DNA of 64,000 bases, from positions 124,001 to 188,000 of the forward strand of contig CM065880.1 of assembly GCA_033439255.1 (NCBI GenBank), written 5' to 3'. Position numbers and translations under genes: made by a program. The notes beneath the pieces are model-generated. The model did no database searches. It was not told the origin of the DNA and saw only the letters and a program-made list of their open reading frames with translations. Shown piece after piece: positions 11,901 through 22,668 of the stretch; the stretch's first letter is position 1; every line of letters begins with the position of its first letter. The stretch comes from Hericium rajendrae. Its lineage: Eukaryota; Basidiomycota; Agaricomycetes; Russulales; Hericiaceae.

Positions 11901-13249
11901 GACCATGGAGATCTATCTCCATGGATTTTATTGTTAAACTCCCTTCTTCTCACGGTTATGACTCCATCTGGGTCGTGTGCGACCGTCTCACTCGTCAAGC
12001 GCACTTTGTTCCGTGCAACGAGACGATCGACGCACCCGGCCTCGCATGGTTGTTCTTAGACCGTATTTTTCGCCTTCACGGACTTCCCAATTCGATCATT
12101 TCAGACCGTGGTTCTATTTTTGTTTCCAAATTCTGGTCGGAACTCATCCATCTATTAAAGATTGATGCTCGCACTTCGACTGCGTACCATCCTCAATCTG
12201 ACGGATTGACGGAACGTACAAACCAAACAGTCGAGACCTACTTACGTGCATATTGCTCTTATCAACAGGATGATTGGGTGGATTATCTCCCCCTCGCAGA
12301 ATTTGCATTCAACAACCTTGAAAATACTTCCACTCGACACTCTCCTTTCTTCGCCAACTTCGGTTTTCATCCTGCATTCGAGCCTCAACTGACGGAACAG
12401 TCCAGCGTCCCCGCCGCCGCTGACCTTGTTACCCGACTCGACACCATTCACACGGAGTTACGCGCCGAGTTAGAGCACGCACAGGAACTCCAAGCAAGAT
12501 ATTACGATCGACACGCTATGCCCGCGCCCGAGTTCAAACCCGATCAACTTGTTTGGCTTCTCCGTCGCAACATTTCCACGACTCGCCCTTCGTTCAAGCT
12601 CGATCATCGTCGCCTCGGTCCTTATCCTGTCATTCGCAAAATCGGCTCCAATGCTTATCACCTTCGACTTCCACCTTATCTCTCTCGCCTTCATCCCGTT
12701 TTCAATGTCTCTCTTTTGGAACCTTATCATGATCCCTCCGAATTTCATACACACTCTTTACCTCAACCTTTCGACCTCGCTGAAGACCCCGCACTCGACA
12801 TTCATACAATTCTCGACTGCCGCAAGATTGGCCACCGTTTCGAATACCTCGTTCGTTGGAAATCACTCCCGGACTCCGAGAACTCATGGATTCCCCTTTC
12901 CGACATACCTACATCACAAAACGAGGCCCTCGATCGCTTCCATCGTCGCCATCCTCGTGCCCCACGTCCTCACGAGCTCACACTCCAACAAACATTTTAT
13001 TTGCCCGCTGATCCCGTTACTCCTTCTGCCCAGAGCCCCGCGTCGCCGTCCACTCTCCCTTCGTCGCCCGTCGCGCTGCCTTCCGTTGATTCGTCGTCCC
13101 AAGCTGCCGTGCCCTCCGCTGCCGCCCGTCCTGCCTCTCCGCCTGCCGTCCGCGCTGATCCCGCGCTGCACTACGTGCCTCCCGCGCAGACCACGACCCG
13201 TTCTGGTCGCGTGTCTCGTCCTGCCGCAAGGCTGGACCCCGACCTGTAA
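8884..13249 (+). CDS. pol: pol region of the Ty3 chromovirus: PR-RT-RH-IN-chromodomain
   Basis: In order: aspartic protease (YALVDCGSTTSCIS), reverse transcriptase with the YLDD box (VVYLDDILIF), RNase H (LSTDASDFAISGVL), integrase with the zinc module H-H-C-C (HNSLLAGHPG then CDTCARVKT) and a DDE core (SMDFIVKLP, ISDRGSIF). A chromodomain (FEYLVRWKSLPDSENSW) follows, then a proline/serine-rich tail. The chromodomain places it among chromoviruses, whose integrases target heterochromatin marks. The region is nearly whole, with about one break. Confidence 0.9.
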
Positions 13250-13266
13250 ACACGTCCGTCTCCTGT

Positions 13267-13281
13267 TAAAAAGGGGGATGA
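13267..13281 (+). promoter_or_regulatory. polypurine tract of the Ty3 chromovirus
   Basis: AAAAAGGGGGATGA lies immediately before the 3' LTR, where plus-strand DNA synthesis is primed in this family. Confidence 0.75.
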
Positions 13282-13547
13282 TGTGATGGTCATGGTCACT
13301 GTCTCGAAAAGACACTTACTATACAACGGCCATTTCCATGGACTCATGCGCGTTTCACTTACTGTACGGATCCGGACGGCCACTAGTTCTGTTTGCAGAT
13401 GTTTGTATCCCGCCCGCAGCACCGTCGCCCCTCATCCTGTCGACTCGCGGCCTGTACGTTTTCCTCGTCGAATCAACTCCCGTAACCGGGTCCCCTTGTT
13501 CGCGAATCCCTTGCACCTCGCCTCGTTCACGAGCCTTGACCATTACA
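13282..13547 (+). repeat. 3' LTR of the Ty3 chromovirus
   Basis: It is identical to 7248-7513 as far as I can read, and is followed by the target copy GCATG. Confidence 0.95.
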
Positions 13548-13561
13548 GCATGGCGTCAGTA

Positions 13562-13891
13562 TCACGATTGTGAGAAGCATCCCCACACACCTGATGAATC
13601 CCGCATGCCATCAACAGGCGATTCTTGTCGCGGAGGCTCGCACTCCCCAGAAGGATGGCAGCGGGGTCGAGAAAGACCTACATTGTTGTTATCCCGAGCT
13701 GCTAGCGGCACAGAAGCGACAGCCCGAGAGGACTTTTGAGCCAAGGCCAAGGACTTTCGGGCCAGGGCCCTTGATTTTCTCTCCAGATGGTCATAGATGG
13801 TATGCTTGGCCTGCCTGCACGAGGGATCATGGGAGCTACAGGGCTTGCACGGACAGTAATGTCGGCCTGAGACTTTCTGTGCACCTGGCAT
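13562..13891 (-). CDS. N-terminal transposase fragment of the CACTA-like element
   Basis: From the ATG at 13891 the frame reads MPGAQKVSGRHYCPCKPCSS, followed by CRQAKHTIYDHLERKS. A CxCxxC motif and a basic helix at the very N-terminus resemble the start of Plavaka/KDZ-type fungal transposases. The ORF has only about 109 codons and no catalytic DDE region follows, so it is a remnant in a deletion derivative. The assignment rests on the motif only. Confidence 0.4.
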   Translation of the reverse strand: MPGAQKVSGRHYCPCKPCSSHDPSCRQAKHTIYDHLERKSRALARKSLALAQKSSRAVASVPLAARDNNNVGLSRPRCHPSGECEPPRQESPVDGMRDSSGVWGCFSQS

Positions 13892-14185
13892 AGATCCAGA
13901 GATCACGAAAATAGAGCTCTTGAAGCCGAGGAAAGGAGAAAACAGCACATACAGGCACTTACTCGCTGCGGGGCACGATGAGGGGGAGAAGGGAGGCGGG
14001 GCACAAAAAGGGAGGCGCGCCTGAGCACGACTTGGTGAATTTCGCGACACGTCAAGGTCAGGCGCCTCAAAGCTATCTACACGTGGACGATCTAACATCG
14101 GCAGGACATTCGGGGGTCTCGAGCCCCCGCGGAGCATTCGCTGGACACTTCAGGACATTTGCTCTTTCCCGCGAATGTCCCCCTA

Positions 14186-14210
14186 GGAAATCCAGGGTCA
14201 ACGCGCGGTG
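14186..14210 (-). repeat. right terminal inverted repeat of the CACTA-like element
   Basis: It is the reverse complement of the left end with one substitution. GGACATTTGC and GCGAATGTCC motifs lie just inside. Confidence 0.75.
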
Positions 14211-14304
14211 ATTACTTTCTACGTCTGTCACCACCTTTGCAGCGACCATACTCCATCCGATTACACTCCATCCATCCACATTGAATTGAAAACACATTAC
14301 AGAA

Positions 14305-16674
14305 TCAGTGCTCGGTCTCCTCCCAGGTGCGGCCGACCGTCTTGACAAGATCCGCCTCTGTGATCTGCTTCCCGCTCGTAAAGTAGCCAGCGGCGATCTT
14401 GGCGTCGATCTCGACGCGGGAGTCCATGGGTATAAGGTGTGCTACGACACGAGAAACAGGGTCAGATTCCGATTCTAAACATGCATGATAAGACGAGCAC
14501 GCACCGGGAATATCGTAGCGCTTCAGGATGGGGATACCGGATTGAACAATGGCATTGTATTTCCTGGGAGAAAGGCATAGGTAAGACAGAGTTCATGCAG
14601 GGAGGGAAGAGAACGGACATGTCGCTCATCGAGACCATGTTGTCGATCTTCTTGATCCCAAGCCAGTGCAGGACGTCGGGCATCAGTGCCTGGAAGCGCA
14701 TGTCCTTCACGCCCGCGATGAGCTCCGTCGCGCGGAAATACTTGTCCGCCGAGTCACCACCGCGCTTGCGCAAGTTGTATACCAAGTATCTGTGCGAGAC
14801 CATCGCGTTAGATCGAATTATAGCAGAGGAAGACGGAAAATGTACTTGGTGACCTCGCCGAGTGCACGGCCTTCCTTGCGGAAGTAGACCACGACGCCAA
14901 CACCTCCGCGCTGGGCAGTGTGGACGCATTCCTCGATTGCGAACGTCAAGTAGGGCTTGCAGGTACAGATATCAGAACCGAAGACGTCGGATCCATTGCC
15001 TGCAGACGTTCACATTAGGGACCGAGTAAGGGGAGAGGCATGATTCCATACATTCGTCGTGCACACGCAACGTCAGCTCCTTGCTCTCGTCATCCATGTA
15101 TGCCGGATTGCCGACTATCAAGGATGAATGTTAACTAGGCTCTTGCTTACAGGATCGAGATGTGATACTGACTGATGTACACGGTCATGCCGCCGATCGG
15201 AGGCAGGAACACCTTGATGTCCGGGCGGGTGATGAGCTCAGGGTACATTCCTCCGGTATCTTCAAACAGCGCACGCCTGAGCAGATTCTCCGAGCTATTA
15301 GAAGCATACGTTCAGCCAATATTCGAGCATGACTGTACTGGCGCCCACTTACATGCCAAACCTCTCTGCGATACCAGGAAGATACCACACAGGCTCGATA
15401 GCAGCCTTCGAGATGTTGATCTCGACACCTGGATCGGCGGGATTGACTGACCCGTCCGCGTTGAGGAGCGGTTGGCTCTTGAGCACGACCTTCCCATCGA
15501 CCTTGACGTCGCCCTTCCTTGCCGCATCGTCGATCTCCGACAGCTTCATGTGCGCGCGCGTCACCGCGATACTCGGGCGAATATCCAGCCCCTGCTCCTC
15601 CGTCTCCTTCCGGAAGACCTGCGGCGTGAGATGGCCCCACGGGTCGAACGAGACGATCTTGGACGGGTCAGACCACGAAGGTTGCTGCAGGATAGCCACG
15701 GGCGGCTCGGTCTGGCTGTAGTCGGGTTTGTGGTTCGGGACGAGGGTGCCCATGGCGATCGCGAGGGCACGGTAAATCGAGTAGGAGCCCGAGTGCGCGC
15801 CGATGGCGTTGCGGTGTTTAAATGAGGACGGAGCACGGGATGGAATGACAGGGCCCCGTTCTGTGGGATCGGCGGCACCCCAGCGAATGGGATAAGGCTT
15901 CATGCCATGTTGATCTGGGTAGGCTGGAAGAAGAGTCAGCTTATGTTTTGGACCGGGAAAGCAATCGAAAGGAGAAAGACAATATAGCAAGGCTCATTAA
16001 TCATAACACGTCATAGCTAGCAGCGGCTATCTCAAGAGGACTTGTCAAGATACGAGGCCACAAAAAGGAGGCCGTCAAGATATTGACGCGGAAGCAACTT
16101 CAGCCGTGCCCTTGATCACTCGCGTTACAGATAAGAAGGCCAATGATTTAGTATGCCATCCCCATGCCATCGGACATGAGGATTCTAATCGAGCGGACAC
16201 CCTACTATGAGGCCTGACGAAAGCTCCAGGGCCTGAATCGGCGACGGTCGAACGCCACACAGCACTGGACTTCGCAAAATACACATGAATGTCCAACTCA
16301 CTAGTAAGCATAACTCTTCCAGGATACAAGAGCTTCTCGCGTTCTTTATCCGATAAAATCTTGTCGTGCGGCACTGCGACATCGGTCGGGCCCGTCGAAA
16401 CGGAGCTCACGGCTGTCGCCGATGAGGGTGCATCAACGGGCAACGGAGCAGGGGATGGACGCGATGGACTATAGACACCGGTTGGGGTGGGCCCCGAAGA
16501 TGGCGATGTCTGACTCGTCAGGGTATCGAGCTAGACGGCGGCGTCAGATAAAGCCCACAATCGCGCGCATTCACGTACCTTCGCCTGTAGTGCCTGCTGA
16601 GATATTTGTAGTGATTCAAGTTGACTTAGAATCTGCGTGAGCACGGCGTGGTCCATGGCTTGATTGGCGGACAT
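14305..16674 (-). CDS. URC1-like protein, GTP cyclohydrolase II family
   Basis: The start at 16674 (MSANQAMDHAVLTQILSQLE) opens a coiled-coil-like N-terminus. Exon 1 is 16674-16579, exon 2 16530-16302 and exon 3 15923-15353; about six more reach the TGA at 14305. The exon 2/3 joint gives YPGRVMLT-TYPDQHGM and IRWGAADPTERGPVI, typical of the GTP cyclohydrolase N-terminal domain. The C-terminal domain has HDECNGSDVFG, SDICTC and VVYFRKEGRALG. These hold the zinc cysteines (C, then CxC) and the catalytic-loop residues of GTP cyclohydrolase II. In yeasts the URC1 member acts in uracil catabolism rather than riboflavin synthesis, and the N-terminal extension fits URC1 better than RIB1. Intron 2 is unusually long (378 nt). 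The protein is probably cytosolic and zinc-dependent. Confidence 0.8.
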
Positions 16675-17439
16675 GGTGGTTGCGGTTCAAGGGCTGATAC
16701 GGGTGCTGGCCCCGACGATAAGATGCGTCGGGCGCGCGGCGCGGGCAAGGGCGACGGCAAGCCGAGATCACGGGATCATGCAGCTGTGAGCACGTGGATT
16801 ATACGCGGACCATTTTCCTCAGTTTCCTCGACTTTTGTTTCCCGACTTCAGCGTGGCCTACGTATCGACTATACAGCAAAGCTACATGGTATACTATATA
16901 TGTAAGTCTCTAGTCTGGAGCAGAAGCGCGTGGTAGAGTCCTCCATGGAAGGGCACAACCTGAACAGTCGAAAGACCGCGGCGCTCGCCCGCCACCACTG
17001 ATACAGTAAGTGCGTACTATGCCTTTCAATGTCAATGACCGACCGTTGCTGAAGCACAAAATGACTGAGCGGCTGATGATCCCAGCGAATCTTTCAGCAT
17101 CACTTTTATTGTGATATTGAGAGCAGAATATACCGTCAAGAACAAGAAAGTGGGCGTGAGCGGTTCGAAGACATATTCCCATCATCCGAGTGCCTAAACC
17201 ACGCAGAACATCCCTGCGTTAGAAAATGCTCAGCATCATATTGGTTTGGGGACTCGAACTATACATAGGATATGCGCTTACCAGAGCACAGATATCTAAA
17301 TAGACATCGTGCCCCACGAGTCATGGGAACGTCTGCTATATAACGCTTACAGAAGTGTGAGTGTTGTTGTCTTCGAACCTCTACGTCCCACATAAGACAG
17401 GCTGCGCAAGGCATTGTCTACGACAGTACATCGCCCACA
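16675..17439. promoter_or_regulatory. divergent intergenic region between the URC1-like and GST genes
   Basis: About 765 bp separate two head-to-head starts. Only chance ORFs are present. A TATA box for the GST is listed separately; I see no clear TATA for the URC1-like gene. Confidence 0.5.
17337..17343 (+). promoter_or_regulatory. TATA box of the GST gene
   Basis: TATATAA lies about 97 nt upstream of the ATG at 17440. Confidence 0.5.
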
Positions 17440-18292
17440 ATGTCATCATCTCCAAAGCAGAAGCTTATTCTATACGATATACCTGGAACTACAGAGATCA
17501 AAGCATGGTCACCTAACGTATGGAAAGCGAGGTACGCCGCCACCCACTTATAGTACGTCGACCGAAAGCAGACCATGGCGACATTCCAGGCTGGTACTCA
17601 ACATCAAAGAGATGCCATATGAGACCGTCTGGGTTGAGTATCCTGACATCAAGCCCACCTGTCTCCGCATCGGCGCCCAGCCGACGATGACTGTGAAGAA
17701 ACCCGACGGCAGGTCCGAGCCGCTATACACACTCCCCGTCTTGCAGGACCCGAACACGGGCATCGTCATCGCGGACTCAATCGCCATCGCCATGTACCTC
17801 GAGGACACATACCCAGGCGGAGTGCAGCTCTTTCCGCCGGGATCTCGGGCGCTGCAATATGTGTTCAGCGAGACGTTTTACGATAAGATCCGCGCGCCGC
17901 TGTGGTACCCGATTGCGTTCGCTGGTGCGAACCAACTCCATGAGGTCAGCAAAGAGTACTACCTTCGCACGAAAGCGGAGCTCGCGGGCAGGCCGCTGGC
18001 GGAGTTTAGGCCGGCAGGAGAGGCCCGGGAGGCGGTATGGGCGGAGGCTCTGGCTGCGTTCGGACAGGTAGGACAGTGGATGGACAAGAACGGGACGGGA
18101 GATAAGGCAAAATATGTGATGGGCGAGAAGCTCACCTTTGCAGACGTGATCATCGTCGGATGGTTGTCCTACTATCGCAGTGTTGTGGGGGTTGCATCGA
18201 GGGAGTGGGGCGACTTGATGGCCGCGGATGGAGGCAGGTGGGCGCAGCTAGCGATGGAGTTCGACGAGCACGGCTGGTTCAAGGTAGATTAA
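17440..18292 (+). CDS. glutathione S-transferase, fungal FuA (etherase-like) class
   Basis: There are two exons, 17440-17531 and 17590-18292, with a 58-nt GT-AG intron, giving 264 residues in perfect phase. The N-terminal thioredoxin-like domain starts KLILYDIPGTTEIKAWSPN and continues WKARLVLNIKEMPYETVWVE. The SPNxWK pattern and VWVEYPDI are typical of the GSTFuA class of wood-decay fungi. LPVLQDPNTGIVIADS carries the glutathione-contacting loop (cis-Pro, then DS). The all-helical C-terminal domain includes GEKLTFADVIIVGWL, the usual N-capping box region. FuA enzymes conjugate or bind lignin- and wood-derived aromatics with glutathione in the cytosol. The exact substrate cannot be told. Confidence 0.9.
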
Positions 18293-21200
18293 AGCAGTAT
18301 GAAGACAGAATTATGGAAAATCACGTTGACTACATACCATTCTGATACGTGGGAAGGAAGTATTGCACTGTTGTTAGTGGTCGATTGTTGAAGAGGACAT
18401 ATTTCGTTTGTGAAGGTTGCGACAAAATCGAAGCAGGTGCCCAACTACCTTCTACGAGCATGAATTCAACAGGAACAGCATCGAGCAAGATTCCCTGCAT
18501 CAAATATTGATTATTGACAACAGTCCCCGGTTCTCTCCAAGGGAGAGCACCGGGTCTTTGTGGGGGTCGAAGGTCTGCACCTGGTCACATGATATTTTCC
18601 CATCACGTGTGTATCTAGAAACCTCTAGAAAATCTCGGTTTTCCCCGAAGTTATTGTGGCCGGGCCGATCAAAGCCGGTCAGACTCGCTGTGTCTTGCCC
18701 TGTCTTGCCGCATTGGCAAGTACTTGTAACGCCCCGTGTGTCTTACCACTCGTGCCCCGTTACCGGTGAGCCTTCCCCTTAACATAACAAAAATTACGCC
18801 GTTTATGACCATTCTTTCAGAACTTTGCTATGAGCCAATCTTACGCTGCGCAGTTGACTGACGTCCGTACGTATCTATGATTTCAGTTGGACTTGTTTCA
18901 TTTACAATGAATGAGAAGTCAATGCTGGGCATTGCCCACCGGTTAAGGGCACATCTCGGACCAAGAAGCGGGAAAGTCCTCACCCTTCCAACGTTAGCCG
19001 TCGCACTACCAGCATCAGGAAGGGCTCCTCCCGCGCCGTTCATCAGGATGTCACCCATCATATGCCGCCTCGCCTCGGTGAAACAGCACAGCGACGGCGC
19101 GTAGTGAGGGCTGAGTCATCTGGGAGCTGTATCGACGTTAAGACCGGGACGGTTGAATCAACCAGCTCGCATGGTAGTCAAGGTGGAGACGAACGAACCA
19201 CAATCCCAGTACGTTTCTTCACCTTTCTTGTCATATATGAGCTTCGTAACCCATATCTATTAGGTTCCATCAAGCGAACAGTGTTCTAATTCTTCTTCCA
19301 CAAGGGATGGTCAAGTCGGTCCTCATCACCTCAGCGGCCTTACAGGTAAGCTTGCTATTCTGCTAAGTTCTGTGGATTCTAAGTAACGTGCTGTGATATT
19401 ATCGTCACTGATCAAGGTCAGATCACGCAACAAATCTTTGTGGTATCGACGATGACCATCAACATATGCACCGCTCAGGCGCCTGTCACATGGGCTACTG
19501 CTGATTGTCCTCAAGATCTCCGCTCCCAATCCCAATTTGACCATTAGTTAGGTGGAGACGTGAAATTTTTTGTAGACACAATGCCGTCTATCTCTTGCAT
19601 GTTGTGGTGGATGGATTATGACGACTTATCTGTGGCTCACAGTTTGTATATTGTTTTCTTCTGAATATACCTTTGAGTATGTGGTTCCGTCGGTGGGTTT
19701 TGTTGGCTGTACTTTTATAATATTGATTTGTGTCAAATAGCTCGGATGCTCAGATCGCACCAATGCTCCCTTCGAAAATCTCGATGCCAAGCTCACTGAC
19801 TCCCCTCTTGTGCCTGAGGATGTGTTGAGATTCTGGGCTTTGCCTCTGGATGCATCAATGGAAGTCAACAAGATGACTCCATTATAGGTTGCATTGGCCT
19901 GTGTGCTGATATTATGTGCCTTATATCTAGCGCCTTGCACCCTATATTGTCTGTGTCGCACAGACTGGTCTCATGTCATTGTCTGTACAGAGATTGGCAT
20001 ACTATTGTGATCATGATTCACGATGAGAAAAGGATCTGCACTCCATCAGTCTGATCGATAAGTACCACCAATCCAGCTATTTAACTCACCCTACTCTCTA
20101 TTTCTACAGCATTAAGATTACTTGAACCTCACCGCAAACTAACTGTACTACTAATGCATGAATGGCGACTATTCCATCAACTCAGACTTTGTCTTTGAGA
20201 ACTTATGGTAAGATGTTTTCTGATTCATCCTGGCGTCTGCACAGCGATTCTAACATTATATATTCTGCATACAGATAATAATATTTCTCAATGCAATAAC
20301 AGTAGGATTGATTGTGTTCAAATATGGTAAGCATCTAGCTTTTGCATCGTATTCGTAAGCTGTGAATTTTACTAACGGAGATTGTTCTACGCCAAGAAGT
20401 GAGTGACAACATATAGTTCAGATTAACGTACAATGCTGACAGGTGACAAACTTCTTAACACACCAGTATGTAATTATTTCAATGACTGTTTATAATCACT
20501 CTCATGGATCTGTCAAAGTACCTCCACACTCTCACCGTCATACCAAGGTGACGTTACACCTTGCTACATATTATATATATGCTGAAGATTTTCTGCTCAA
20601 TGCAATACTCCTCCTCTTCTCTCTCCATTTCTTCCTATTCATTGTACGTCAAAAATGAACAACTTTCCAGTATGTTTTGTTTATAATACATGAAGAACTT
20701 ATTACATTATGGATTGCCAACAGAATGGTGCTCGCACCTATTTCTGGGATTCAAACGGGACAGTGGTATATGGGACAGTTCAAAGCACTTCAGTCCAGGC
20801 CGATGTGAGTATTTCACACAATGACAAGTCACATTGTTTTTCTAATGGCGCTCTGAATGGATTAGGGTACTCAGATCGTTACCCTACGATTAGAGGAATC
20901 TGGTGCAATAGTGAATCTACCGTAAGCATCTCAAATTTGTCATGCATCTAAGCCAATTTTACTTATTATTTCTCTCCATCAGTGCTGACCTTCTGAACGC
21001 CGATCATGGTCAGCAATTTTAGAGATATGTACAATCACGCTTGGGGTACGAAATTGTGAGCTTATAGTATCTGTGGTCCAAAGAGGTCTTATAAATTTTC
21101 TGTTCATAGATGTCCTATAGGCCCTGATTAGAACATTTCTTGGAGGAAGAGATGCATGGTCGATCTTGCAGAGGTCTTATGATCTGAGCATAACTACGTT

Positions 21201-21391
21201 AGTGTAGTGACAATGAGATTGATGACTGAATAATTCTTCAGGTGGTCTAGGCCTTAGATTTCAGATGTTATGCAGCTTTTACGTCAACTCAGGCCTAAGC
21301 GTAGGTGTGAGAATTTTGGTAATGTTGAAATGAAGAAGCAGGCAAATTTACTAAAGGTTCAGAATGCAGGTCAAGCTCATTGCTGGCAACC
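18293..21391. other. long stretch without a supported gene
   Basis: No ORF over about 120 codons has recognisable motifs. Around 20150-20960 the sequence is AT-rich with several GT...AG-like intervals and a short cysteine-containing ORF (20709-20951, MDCQQNGARTYFWDSNG). It may be a decayed secreted-protein gene, but I cannot support an exon model. Part of the stretch may be the diverged upstream flank of the gene at 21392. Confidence 0.4.
18526..18554. repeat. 13-bp inverted repeat (hairpin)
   Basis: CCCGGTTCTCTCC and GGAGAGCACCGGG pair with one mismatch around a 3-nt loop. It lies about 230 nt past the GST stop and could affect 3' end formation or be a leftover of a mobile element; the function is unknown. 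Confidence 0.4.
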
Positions 21392-22213
21392 ATGTCCTTC
21401 CTCAGTCGCCTTCAAAGCCTCTGCCCCTGCACCGACAAGGCAGTCCTCACTTACATCTTCTGCGACAAGGATACAGAGATTACCATCACATCACACACAC
21501 GTGCAATGACAGATTTGGAAGAATCTATCAATATCCAGCCGGCTTCTTCCCCCAGGCCATCCTTATGCAGCACCCTCTTATCAATAAGCGCTGTATGCCC
21601 TCAAGCTGCCATGCGCAGATCATCCAGTAACAGCGCACAGGTCCTCGTCCGCGAGCTGATCAATGACCGTGCTTACTCCCCACTCTCCTTCAACCGTGAT
21701 CTCTATGATCATGTCCCAGTTCCCCCGATGTACGCTCCAGATCCCATTATTGCTGAGCGCCCTTCAGTCCTCAATCCATGGTTCATTGTCGTACGACCCA
21801 CTCCTTTCATTCATCTCGGCAAGCACATCACGCTACGCCTAGAGGAAGGCCTCACATTCCATGAGCTGCAGGGCCATGTGACTCGTCTCACACGTCTTGG
21901 CGAGACCTGGGTCCATGTCATCTTCAAACGCAATGATGGAAGTGGCAGTGAATTTAGAGAGATTGAGGTAGTCATACCACGTATCTGGTGCAACATCCCT
22001 CGCTGGTATCATCTTTTGGCCCGCCTATCTCTCATTCCCATTCACGATGCCCACGAACCCTTCGATCCTGCCAGCGACCGCCAGGTCAACGCACAGTTGC
22101 CCATCGAGATCCCAGAGCATGTGGAGCTTGCAGGAGAAAAGGAGGTGAAGCGTCATCAGCGTCTGATGAGCAAGATCCGTATCTTCACTGGCAGTGTGAA
22201 GTACGTGATTTAG
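21392..22213 (+). CDS. unknown protein, homologue of the ORF carried in the long LTRs
   Basis: A single exon of 273 codons from ATG 21392 (MSFLSRLQSLCPCTDKAVLT). I do not recognise a named domain. The C-terminal half aligns with the LTR ORFs at 25675-26442 and 39447-40214. Compare ETWVHVIF with MTWVHFWA, VVIPRIWCNIPRWY with VVPLIWSQLPWY, HDAHEPFDPASDRQ with LDLHESFDPSGDKQ, and the last residues IRIFTGSVKYVI with IGILTGRQKYRL. The short block SAVCP is also shared in the N-terminal half. Identity is roughly one third overall. The 3' flank (about 100 nt, including TATCATGCCATCC) also resembles the LTR flank, so this copy may derive from an older related LTR, or the LTR may have captured such a gene. 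The protein looks soluble, with no signal peptide or membrane segment. Confidence 0.6.
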   Translation: MSFLSRLQSLCPCTDKAVLTYIFCDKDTEITITSHTRAMTDLEESINIQPASSPRPSLCSTLLSISAVCPQAAMRRSSSNSAQVLVRELINDRAYSPLSFNRDLYDHVPVPPMYAPDPIIAERPSVLNPWFIVVRPTPFIHLGKHITLRLEEGLTFHELQGHVTRLTRLGETWVHVIFKRNDGSGSEFREIEVVIPRIWCNIPRWYHLLARLSLIPIHDAHEPFDPASDRQVNAQLPIEIPEHVELAGEKEVKRHQRLMSKIRIFTGSVKYVI

Positions 22214-22668
22214 GTGTGCATTGAGAGGGACTTGGATGTTCTGTTTGTCAGATGGTTTGTTGCACTTTTATGCTATCCCTTCATTGTCGCTCATTTATTG
22301 CATCATTGTTGCATCGCTATCGTATCGCTATCATATCATGCCATCCTTACCGTCTTTTCGTCAGCTGATCAATCCATGCATGCAGGCTAAGTCCTGGTCT
22401 TACATCTTAATATGGTTTACATCCCTTCCCATTTTCAACCCCCTTACATCGTTGACCCATATACGTAGTCTTCGAGTACCTCACACCCCTCCTCTCATAC
22501 ACAGGGATATGCTACTATACACATTTGGCTATGGGATATGTGCAAATACTTTTCACCCAACAGCGTCATGGACAGCATATTCAATAAAATCGTGATGCGT
22601 TTATTTGATGGCCTCAACCTGCAGAGTGACTTGGAAAGTTTTCATTGTCAAAAGGGTTACCAGCAACA

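Larger units (their letters stand above)
7248..13547 (+). mobile_element. Ty3-type chromodomain LTR retroelement (chromovirus), very young
   Basis: The element is 6.3 kb with two 266-bp LTRs that I could not tell apart by eye, and a perfect 5-bp duplication GCATG at 7243-7247 and 13548-13552. Identical LTRs mean a very recent insertion. Parts in order: gag with a zinc knuckle, protease, reverse transcriptase, RNase H, integrase, chromodomain. It looks nearly whole, with at most about one break in pol. It sits inside the CACTA-like element. Confidence 0.95.
6374..14210. mobile_element. Plavaka/CACTA-like TIR element, non-autonomous, split by a Ty3 element
   Basis: The two ends carry 25-bp inverted repeats beginning CACCGCGCGTTGACCC with one mismatch, flanked by ATT on both sides (6371-6373 and 14211-14213). 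A 3-bp duplication and a CAC start fit the CACTA (CMC) group. Just inside each end are several copies of GGACATTYGC and its complement, as expected for subterminal transposase sites. Without the nested Ty3 element (7248-13547 plus a 5-bp duplication) the element is about 1.53 kb, too short for a full transposase. It keeps a zinc-finger-like N-terminal fragment at 13562-13891. A short plus-strand ORF at 6991 (MPNPPASPRIPDAKRARLSK) runs into the Ty3 insertion and is unassigned. Confidence 0.65.

Noticed and set aside
18417-18782. 121-codon plus-strand ORF after the GST gene
   Set aside because: No motif, no exon context, and it spans the 18526-18554 hairpin; a chance ORF is more likely.
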